The notes below the pieces were generated by a model. That model had not been told where the DNA came from. It did not search any database and saw only the letters and a list, made by a program, of their open reading frames with translations. From Thereva unica (taxonomy: Eukaryota; Arthropoda; Insecta; Diptera; Therevidae), in contig OX465281.1 in the NCBI GenBank assembly GCA_949987705.1, positions 86,394,543 through 86,458,542 of the forward strand: a stretch of 64,000 nucleotides of DNA, in the 5' to 3' direction. The position numbers and the translations under genes were made by a program. This document shows, piece by piece, positions 42,724 through 52,400 of the stretch; position 1 is the stretch's first letter, and each line of letters opens with the position of its first letter.

Positions 42724-43453
42724 AATTTTTACTCAAGAAACTAAATTTTTTTTATTAAAAACAACATTTGTATTAAATAAAGACACGATGAAGCTTTATT
42801 CCGACAATATTTATTGAGGCAATTCACTATTTTATTACATTGAGTTGCTTAAATTAAAAAAATGAGTATCTCAAACCAAGAATTTTTTTTTCTTCCTTCT
42901 AGTCAACTTTTGTCTTCATCCAAGACAATAAAACCAAGACTATGAGTATTGCTTATCCGAAGACAATTTTGTTTTCCTTATGTCCAAAACATGATTTGCT
43001 TCGTTCAAAAAAAATTATCTTAAGCTAAGAATGTTTTTTTATCAGTGTAGACGAATATAATTAAATAAAAAAATTATAATATTTTAATAAACAATTGTAT
43101 ATAAGTAATTGGTAAAAGAAATTTTCTTGCGCTCTGTGTTTGTATAAACTTATTAAAATTATTTGCTGTCTATTCTTCCCTCGACTTAAAAGAAACCCTT
43201 TCGACGATTTCTGCAATACTTTGCCGATAAGGATGCTTCAGATTGATTTTGTCACCAACTTATAATGCGTACAACTCCACAAAATTTAATGTTCTGTACC
43301 CTTTGTAATTTTCAATATTAAAATTAATTTACGCACATAAAAGTTCCAAGTACAGGAAAGAACCTCGCTGCCAAGACGGCTACATTCCTTTTTCACGCAT
43401 AAATAATAAGGAATATAAAAATACCTTTATTTTATTTTCTGAGTTTTTATTAA
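42724..43453. other. Nothing recognised beyond the ACACTGATAAAAA end
   Basis: AT-rich DNA containing the inverted end motif at 43035-43050. The final bases, ttattaacttcccag, start the composite repeat. Confidence 0.45.
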
Positions 43454-44300
43454 CTTCCCAGTATGCAGTGCCGGATTTACCAACAAGCAAAACAAGCAAT
43501 TGCTTGAGGCCTCTACCCTTAGGGGGCCCGCGCCACTTATATTTTGTTTGGTTCGTCTTTAGATAAAAGGGAAGTAAAAAATTGTTTGGCCATTATGTTT
43601 TCATAATATTCTTTTGCGAATCAAATATACAACCTTCATAGTTTTGCGACTAAAACAATAAATGCAAAACTAAACGTAACTACGGTAGTCATTGTTGGGG
43701 GGCCCCATCACGAGGTTGTGCTTGGGGCCCCGCAATATATAAATCCGGCCCTGCCAGTATGGGAAGTTATTGTAATCGGTCCGAAAATCGAAATCGAAAA
43801 TTTCAACGTATTTTCATCTTTCAAGGTCCCAGGAGCATTTTAAGCAAAAAATTGGGAGGAAGTATGTGTGTGTGTGTACGTACGTACGGATGCGGTCATT
43901 TTTTCCTGCACGATATCGCGCGAACCAAAACTGATATCGACTTCGTTGAGGTGTCGTTCGAAGCGTATTAACCGAAATATGATCTGAAAAGATTTTCATG
44001 AAATTCGGTCGAGCCGTTTTTTTGTTTAAGCGACGTAAGTGATTTTTGTACCTGCACGATATAGCACGAACCAACCATGATACCGACTTTTTTGAGGTGC
44101 CGATCGTAGCGTATTACCGAAAGTACAGTTTGAAAAGATTTTCATAAAATTTGATAGAGCGGTATCTTTGTTTAAAGGGCGTAAGTGATTTTTGTACATG
44201 CTCGATAGAACGCAAACCAAAAATGATATTGACTTCATTGAGGTGCCGTTCGAAGCGTATTAACCGAAATATGATCTGAAAATATTTTCATGAAATTCGG
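43454..44300. repeat. 146-bp repeat unit array with head, three units
   Basis: After a palindromic start, taacttcccagtatgggaag, interrupted by a hAT MITE, comes a unique head (aggtcccaggagcatttta, gtgtgtgtgtac). Three units of about 146 bp follow, each with ctgcacgatatcgcgcgaac, gatatcgacttcgttgagg, tcgaagcgtattaaccgaaa, tctgaaaagattttcatgaa and attcggtccagccgttttt. Cores lie near 43904, 44050 and 44199. The third unit runs directly into the 44310-45700 segment, so the two belong to one larger repeat. Confidence 0.82.
43466..43753. mobile_element. 288-bp hAT-type MITE
   Basis: The ends CAGTGCCGGATTTA and TAAATCCGGCCCTG are 14-bp inverted repeats with one mismatch, and both flanks carry ccagtatg (43458-43465 and 43754-43761). 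The related repeat at 63031-63050 reads through without the insert, which is a direct empty site. The inside mentions ggggcccc-type blocks but no frame. Confidence 0.93.
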
Positions 44301-44309
44301 TCCAGCCGT

Positions 44310-45700
44310 TTTAGCTTTTTCAAAAAAAAGCTTATACAGAGGCTCTGTCCGTCTGAAGCCTTCTTTCATCTCTGAAAGTACTGCCGCTACAGACTTGGGC
44401 CATATCTCAAAATGTAGCTCTTGGTCAAAAGACCAAAAACTGAGAAAATGGTCTGGAAATTTCAACCAGAAGTATATTTAAACAACAAAAAAGAGATTTC
44501 TAATAAAGTCCATATATCGGTAGCCTAGAGGTAAGGCGCTGGAGTCCTATCCCAGGGGAACCAAGTTCAATCCCCGACCGCAAAATGGTGAAATACAATT
44601 TTTTTTATAATACTTTTTATAATGATACTCAGGATAACATAAACATTTATTTAATTAAAAGTGCAAACAAATCATTTTCTTGAGTTTTTATGGCTCTTCG
44701 GCGGCTTTATAAATCATTAAGAAATTTCGCGGAAATAATATAAAGTATTTATTTGTTTATATGCATATTTTATATGCTGTTCATTTTATTATAGTTTATA
44801 GTCATGTAGGGTGCTGTAGACCAAAACAAAAATTCAATTTCATCGAACTTCGCTGTGGATTTGTCACAAAAAATATGTATGATTTAAACGAAACATTTGG
44901 TAGGTTTAAAACGAAAAGTAGATTATCTAATTTTTACCAGGGCATATAAACGCTTACTGAAATGAATGAAAATTTATAAATTTAATTGCACGAACAATGT
45001 ATTTAAGACCGTCCTTATAGTCCATCAATATAAGGAAGTGATTTTTCTCAGAATTTTTAATATTTTACAAAAATTTTACAAACGGTTTGCTCCATATCTA
45101 AAAATTTTTGCAGCCCTTTGTTTTTATTAACTAAATTGGTATGTATCTCTTCAGAATAACAAAACAAAAGTGGGATGTTGTGCCTAGAGACTAGCCACTA
45201 ATTACGCTTTTTCTTGGTATTCTTTCTATTGAATAACACTTCAGACTGGATGACAATATATTAAGTGGAAATTGTGAAGAATCGCGAAAACATTCAAACA
45301 AATAACTTGAAAAACTAACGCATCTTTCATGGAGATGCTGCTGAAAGAATTATACAATAATTACCCGCCAAGAATTTGAAAGAATTGATATATTTTAATT
45401 GCACCCCATCTATGACAAAGAATAGTGAACACCATCTATGGCAATATTACATTACTCTGCGTTTTACCTAAGATTATCAATTTCCATAAAATATACAAAA
45501 AACATTTCATAAATAATAGAAAATCTGTTGTCATAATTCAGTTGTTTACTTCCTTAGAAACTTTATACACATATCTTGCATTGGAATGTACCTTTTTACG
45601 TAAGCATAAATAAATATGTTTATTGCCATATTCCTACAAGTTAGTGTTTGGAGTAATGGGAAGGCGCTAGATCAGGGTGCGAAAGGACCAGGGTTCGATT
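44310..45700 (+). mobile_element. Non-autonomous repeat with two tRNA-like segments
   Basis: This is the plus-strand sister of 12935-14425. The tRNA-like segments are at 44517-44590 (tagcctagaggtaaggcgct, then aagttcaatccccgaccg) and 45645-45705 (gggaaggcgctagatcaggg, then accagggttcgattcatgg). A transposase or reverse transcriptase is not visible. The tRNA-like heads suggest Pol III transcription and a SINE-like way of spreading, but a simple 3' tail is missing, so this remains open. Confidence 0.65.
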
Positions 45701-45829
45701 CATGGTCAAATATGTTATATAATTCTTTCAGCAGCATCTACTTGAAAGATCTGTTTATGTAATTTTTGCTATTGACAAGAACACCCCCTACGTTTGTTTA
45801 ACATTGATTATAATTCACAGCATCTAACA

Positions 45830-46930
45830 AAGTAAAATCTTCATCTTCATTGCATGTCATTCGGCTGGAAAATTTTAAATGACATTATCTGCGATAAGGA
45901 TTTAAACGTCCGGACCACTGTCCTTATAGGTCTGGTCTCTAATGGACTCCGACCGGCTTGTCCTTTTCAACTTAGTGTTGGAGAAAATAATCCATTAAAG
46001 GGCAGAATCCTCCACAAATACTGATGGCTTATGACACTGACATCATCGGAAGACCATCAAGAACAGTACAAGTAGCTTTCACCCAGATTGAACCGGCGGC
46101 ACGAAAGCTGGGACTGCAAATCAACGAAAGCTAAACAAAGTATATGGTGGCCTCGTCTGCAAGAACACCTAACATTGGTCCCACAATCAAGGTAGAGGAA
46201 TACGATTTTGAAGTGGTAAAAGTATTTACCTACCTTGAGTCAATAGTAGCAGCCCACTATAGCATGGTACTAGAAATACGCGCACGGCTTCTAAAAGCCA
46301 ACAAAACCTACTGCAGTGTGTCAAGACACTTCAAATTCAAGCACTCTAACCTCTTATCCTTGTTCGACAGTAACTTCCTTCGGAAAATTGTTGTGAAGAA
46401 GATACAACCCCAAATTGTACTAAATATATAAAGAACCTGCCACAACCATAGATATATCACGCCTACATTAGATAGGACATGTAATGGGAATGCCTGCAGA
46501 AGTGCCCCAAACTTCCTGTTCCTCCAAAGGCCAGAGCGATTAGGTTTACAAGACCTAGGAAGAGATATAAAGGTGACAAAAAAATAAACTTACAATTGGG
46601 TTACCAACCAGAACACGGAGATACAGGACCAAGATCATTGAACGAAAGTTCTTGAGGAGGCCTAGGCTCACAGACGGCTGTAGTGCCAATGATGATGGAG
46701 ATAAAGGACAATTCCGAAAATTTCACAACGACGAGATCTACGAGCGTTATAGCGACATAGATGTTGTGGAGAAATCAAAGCGCAGTAGGTCCCGGTGGAC
46801 AGGGTATCTAGCTCTTATGAGTGAAGATGGACAGGATCGGAAAGTTCTCTACGGTAACATCTATGAGGGCGATAGCGAGGGAAACCCAACGTTCGCTGGA
46901 AGGATGGCTGGATAGAATCGGGATTGGTGG
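45830..46930 (+). pseudogene. LINE reverse transcriptase fragment, heavily decayed
   Basis: Recognisable pieces are gaccattgtcc-type QGD-less remains at 45940-46040, then KYMVASSARTPNIGPTIKVE (46135-46200), FTYLESIVAA, EIRARLLKANKTYCSVSR and, after about 300 bp of other LINE-tail sequence, HNDEIYERYSDIDVVEK with SRWTGYLALMSEDGQDRKVL and GNPTFAGRMAG. It is the same clade as 30825-32480, where the cognate words are KYMVASSGRTPNIGSKIKVE and RARLLKANKTYYSLSRLF. Active-site residues are lost. Confidence 0.72.
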
Positions 46931-47119
46931 CGAGAATAGTTACGAGAGGGCGGGACGGTAAAGCGATTGTAGAGCCGTTAAATAAGAAGACGTCATTAAT
47001 GGATGTATGCATACATCGCATAAACCGTATTCACTTAACGACCTCGTATTAACCACATATGAACGACCATCTACCAGAGAAAGTCATAAGCTTCAACCAA
47101 TTCAATTTACAGGACCATA

Positions 47120-47422
47120 TCAAATCAAAAATGTTTTGGTAACGACCTGCTGCTGATGAGCTTGCAGACAGGGAAACGAAGTGAAATTTTTATATAAAGC
47201 ACACCCCACTTAACCCGGATGGGAATGCCCTTGCCTCCTACAAACAAGCTGTGAGGAAAATCAGCTTGGCTCGAGCTGGGTTGAGTTGGATCACAGCAAC
47301 GGTGTGCCGCATTCTTCATGCAATGTGGCCAACTTTGGACGCAAAGCGTTCAACATCTCTTGTTCAGTTGAACCAAAAATGAGGTAAGTCATATAGTAAA
47401 GGTGCTGACCGGTCACTGTACC
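47120..47422 (+). pseudogene. LINE C-terminal region, part 1 (R1/LOA-like)
   Basis: The plus strand reads RPAADELADRE (end of an RNase H-like region) and SYKQAVRKISLARAGLSWI, WPTLDAKRSTSLVQLNQK and, shifted by one frame, VLTGHC. LTGHC preceded by W-P-x-xD-x-xR-S-x-x-LxxLN is the usual text before the terminal zinc knuckle of R1/LOA-type LINEs. The BEL element is inserted directly after this point, and the reading continues at 56108. Confidence 0.65.
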
Positions 47423-49312
47423 TGTTTTGGCCTGAAAATAGAAAAACATGAAAATAAAACAATACTCCAAAACAGACGTAAACAAACCGTCAGACGCCGA
47501 CCCGATATAAACTAATAGATTTCAAGCTAAAAAGAAAAAATAATAAATAAAAAATGATTATAAAAAAATTACCTGCACCTAGTCCTGAAACCCAGTTCGC
47601 TTCCTTCCTAAAAATAAATAAAAAATTCAAAAATAATATTTTAAAACATAAATAGTAAACACTTACCTAAACTTAATGTCACCCAGTTAATAATAAAAAA
47701 AGCTTTAGAGAAAGCTTTAATCATAAAATTGGTCGAAACTACAACCACTGTAAAATGATCGTGCCGTGGTGAAAAAGCTCCACCAAGCGCCATCTTTCAT
47801 TTCGACAGAGGAAGAGAAATAAAAGTTCTTGCACCGAAGGAAACTGGTCAGTCGATCAGACGAAGTCGTCAGAGAGGCTATCAACGCGTATACGTATATT
47901 AGGGATTTAGATATTGTCTGGGTTTTTACCGGCAATCTTAAAAGGTTAGACAGGCGTAACAAAAAAAAAACTTTTATTAATTTTTTAATTGTACTTTTGG
48001 TGATGGATGTCGTATCCCGACAAATTTTTCACAATTAAATATTAGGGCGTAAATAATTGTCGGGTTTTCACCGACAATTCCTGTGTCAGGTTTAGAAAAA
48101 ATATATTGAATATACGTCATAACCACTGGTGGCGGATATCACGGTTTATAAAAAACTAACATAAAACATTGATTAGGGCGTAGATAATTGTCGGGTTTTC
48201 ACCGACAATTACTTTGTTAGGTTTAACATATAAAAAGTACTAACAACGTAGTTATGTGGACGCCAAAGTTGGTGGAGGTTCTTTTTTGCTATAAGTCGAA
48301 TATCGACTATAATATTTTATCCTCTATCAGAGATTTTCTGTTTAGGAATCTCTGTTAAGGAATTAAATTCAAACAAATCCCTTATATATCGTATGATCGG
48401 GATTTTAAATGATTTTTGATAACTCACAGCTAGTGATTAGCAGAAATCATAAGCTTCCTATTTAGTCAAGTTCTAAACCGTAAGAACTTTCAAGTCGAAT
48501 CTCGACTAAAAACAAAATTTTTGTTAAAAACAAAACTTAGCTAACCAGGTTGAGCGAAATTCGCTCTATTTTAATTATCTAAATTTCCAATATTGAATCG
48601 TAACAAAGTTGCGTATACATAGATCCATAGCGTATGAAAGGCTTTGACCCTGGTTTAAGAAGTCCAAACCAGTGGCAGGTAAAAAACATTATAGGCTGTA
48701 AATTAAAAAAGGACAGCAAAAAGGGGAGAAGACTGCGAATAAATCGCCATTTCTCCTGTATGCACTGAATACAGCGAATAAATCGCCATTTCATCCTGTG
48801 TGCACTGAATCCCGCAAGGTCATACAGATCTAAGTCGGGTTACAGTGAAAGCACAAGCAATTTACAAAAACAATTATTGGTCAGCTACAGCAGCTGGGAT
48901 ACAACCGGGACACTGTGGTGACCTAATTATACTCTGAATAGAGAAATAAGGAACAAAAGTAAAGAATATTGAATTTGAAATATAGATTGAATGATTTACT
49001 AATAATTACATTTTCAGATAAATAAAGGCAGCAGTAATAATATAAGTAGTTATAAGCAATTTGAAATTTAAAACTTAAAAATTGAATATTAAAGTAAAGT
49101 AGAGTTTAGAGGAATTTAGAATTAATTAGAAGTGTAATTTGTAGGAGATAATATAAGTATTTTAAACCATTTTTATCTTTGATTCCGCAACCTTTAACCA
49201 TTACAGAAAGCTAAAGTAAAAGAAAGGTAAATATTGTGGGTTCTTCAATTTGGAAGAACTTAAAGTTTATAATAAAAGAATTTTTCTTATTATTACGGCT
49301 TGCGCCGTAACA
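47423..49312 (+). repeat. 5' LTR of the BEL/Pao element, 1,890 bp
   Basis: Starts TGTTTTGGCCTG, ends GCGCCGTAACA. Inside lie three related hairpins about 140 bp apart: tattgtctgggtttttaccg with ggcaat near 47913, aattgtcgggttttcaccga then caatt at 48055, and the same at 48193. Short palindromes gtcgaatatcgac (48296), agtcgaatctcgact (48492) and gagcgaaattcgctc (48552) follow. Two 38-bp direct repeats begin gcgaataaatcgccatttc at 48735 and 48775. AATAAAAGAA near 49271 may be the polyadenylation signal. No long frame is present. Confidence 0.95.
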
Positions 49313-49313
49313 T

Positions 49314-49329
49314 TGGTCCTTCGAGCCGG
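49314..49329 (+). promoter_or_regulatory. Primer binding site, tRNA-Tyr type
   Basis: TGGTCCTTCGAGCCGG, one base after the LTR end, is complementary to the 3' end ...CCGGCTCGAAGGA-CCA of insect tRNA-Tyr as I recall it. This would prime minus-strand DNA synthesis. Confidence 0.8.
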
Positions 49330-49454
49330 ATAAAAATGGTCAAATAGTTATATCCTATAAATTCACAATTAGATAAAAATTAGTAAATCATTCAAACGTT
49401 TAAGTATTTTCGGGATTATTTTGGTTTAGTAGTTGTAGTTCAATTAACGACAAA

Positions 49455-52400
49455 ATGAAAACTACATTAAAAATGCAAGGCACGTTGGAGACACAGCTAA
49501 GGCAGACAATCTCCAACTATAATAAGACTTCCAAGCATAGAAGAACGGCAGGTTATATAAAAGGGAAGATCGAAACTATTAAAATAATATGGGAGAGGTT
49601 TGAGAGTAATTACCTAGAATTAGGTGCAGCCGATGTTACTAGCATCAAAGACGAAAGTGTCCGGGACGAAGTAGTTCGGTACGTACAAGGCACTCAGTTT
49701 CAGGATTTTGAGGAATCATACTCAGAATTCATGGGTGACTTGCAAGATGCGCTAGAGGCATGCATTGCTCAGAAAGCTGAAGAATCGAAACAAAAGGTTC
49801 AAGTTAGTGAGCAAACAAGCGCACCCAAGGCCATTATAAAACTTCCGACCATTGAAATTCCAAAGTTCGATGGCCAATATACTTCATGGAGGACTTTCCA
49901 CGATCGTTTCGTATCATTGATACACAGTGAAGAACGACTGACAGCAGTCGATAAACTTCATTATTTAAAAAACAGTCTCACAGGGGAAGCTCGACGAGAC
50001 TTAGACGCGTTTGATATGACGTCAGAAAATTATGCGCCAGCATGGGAATTATTATGCAAACGCTACAACAAGCGGAGGCTATTAATATACGCCCAATTTA
50101 AATTATTGTTTGATCAATCGAAGATTAAAAATGAGTCTTATAAAGACATAAGAGCAGTGTTAGATGAACTGCATCGCGTTAAGCATGGCTTACAAGTCCT
50201 TAAGGTCGATATTACCAACTGGGGTCCCATATTTGTTTATGCAACGGCACAAAGATTGCCGGATAAAACACGAAATCTTTGGGAACAGTTGATTGCTAAA
50301 TCGGACGATTTGCCGTCGTTAGCAGATTTAAGCAAATTTATGGAAGAAAGGTATCGCAGTTTAGAAGCCACCAAAGATATTAATCAAAATATATCAAATC
50401 GAGAAGTTAGAAAGGGTGGCAAGGATCGGAATCGAACTGCGAGTTATCATATAAGCCAACACAATGTTGACAAACAAGGCAGAGATAATTGTTGGCGAGA
50501 AAATAAAGAAAGGTATCAACAAAGAGGGTTTGTAAATAATAACAAGGGGGATTATAGAAAGTTGAAAGCCAGGAACGTTCACTGTCTAATGTGCAGACAA
50601 CAACATTTCCTATCTCAATGCCAAACATTCAAGAGTTTGGACATGAACGCGAGACGGAGATGGCTGACAGAAAATAGGGTGTGTGATAACTGCCTGAGGT
50701 CACATCCAAATGCAACATGCACCAGCAGCAATAGGTGTCCCCAATGTGGAAAAAAGCATCATGTGTTGTTGCATGATGGATCCACACAAGAGGGAAGTTG
50801 TCAGGGAAAAGTAGATAAGAAAGAGGAGAATCCCAAGAATCAAACTGTTACCAACTGCAATTATAGCAGGAATAACACGCAATCAATGCTAGCGACAGCA
50901 TTGGTAAAAATTAAGGATGATAAAGGAACTCATCTGACTCTGCGAGCGCTAATCGATCCTGGATCGCAGAGCTCGTTCATAACCGAAACGGCATATCAAT
51001 CCTTACAAGCGGATACCATACCAGCTGCGTTAGAGGTGACCGGTATAGCATCCGTTCCAGTGGCAACATCAACTAAGATAGCGTGCGTTTCATTGCTGTC
51101 CACCATAGACCCTAAGTTTGAGCGCACGTTGCAGGCCTATGTCATCAAAAACATCACTAATGTATTCCCACCGAAAAGAATTGCATGGCAAAACTGGTCA
51201 CACATTGACGGCCTAGAGTTGGCTGACCCAAATTACACCGAACCAGGTCGAATCGATGTATTATTAGGTGTCGACGTGTACGCAGATATCATACAAAATG
51301 GTCTACGCAAGGGAGTTAACCAATCGCCCGTCGCCCAGAACACCAGCTTAGGTTGGATAATATTTGGCAAAGCAGCTACAAGTGTACATAAGCGAAGTCA
51401 ATCGAACTTATCCGCATTTACCCTTCAGCAGACGGATACTTTGCAAGAGTTAAATAGTCAAATGAAGAAGTTTTGGGAATGGGAAGAGTTGGACACCGGA
51501 CGACGTCTAACAGTTGAGGAAGAAATGTGTGAGAAGCACTATGAGGACCACACAAAACGCCATCCAAATGGTCACTATGAAGTTAGCATACCGTTCGTGG
51601 GCGGTAGCCCACCCGATCTAGGTGAATCTAGAGGACAAGCAATGTCTAGGCTAGTCCAAATGGAAAGAAAATTGTCTCAGAATGTAGAGCTACGCGAAGC
51701 CTACACACAATGTCTGAGGGAGTACATTGATTTAGGGCATATGAAAGTAACCACAGGGCAAACACCCCACAGGTATTACATGCCGCATCATGCCGTAGTC
51801 AAGGAGAGCACTACGACAAAGGTGAGGGTGGTATTTGATGCTTCAGCTAAAACCTCGAATAAAAAAAGCTTAAATGAGCAGATGTTGAACGGACCAACAT
51901 TACAACCTAAATTATTTGCTACTTTATTAAATTGGAGACAGTACAAATACGCGGTAACGGCTGATATCGAAAAAATGTACAGAATGATATCTGTAAGTCC
52001 TTCAGACAGAAAATATCAAACGATTTTATGGAGAGAAAATCCTAAAGAACCAGTACAAGAATATGAGTTACAAACCGTCACCTTCGGCACGACAGCGGCA
52101 CCATACTTAGCCATAAAAACTTTACAAAGGCTAGCCACTGACGAAATAAAACAATGGCCAAAGGCAGCCAGAAAGGTTTTTACGGACTTTTATGTGGATG
52201 ACCTACTTACTGGGGCAGACACACTGCCAGAGGCATTAGAACTTCAAAGGGAATTAATTGATCTATTGAGATCTGGGGGGTTTCATCTAAGAAAATGGGT
52301 TGCTAACCACCAATCTCTACTAGAAGCAATCCCAGCGGCAGATCGCGAAATACAACTGCCGCTACAAGTCAAAGAAGATAATCAAATCAAGGCACTGGGT

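Larger units (their letters stand above)
37793..43050. other. Possible large composite bounded by inverted ACACTGATAAAAA
   Basis: tacactgataaaaaattgtc at 37793 and aatgtttttttatcagtgta ending at 43050 are inverted repeats of about 16 bp. Just inside both lie words of a common vocabulary (tgtcttgattcc and tgagttgaaac on the left, tgtcttcatcc and aagacaat on the right). Between them sit the foldback, the hAT element, the MITE and the GAGCAAAAGCGG repeats. The pair may be the ends of one element that was later invaded, or two unrelated copies of a common end motif. Confidence 0.4.

Noticed and set aside
47717..48038. Open stretches of 81 and 69 codons on both strands of the LTR, repeated at 54507-54828
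   Set aside because: They lie inside the identical BEL LTRs and overlap each other on opposite strands. Their duplication is explained by the LTRs and not by two genes.
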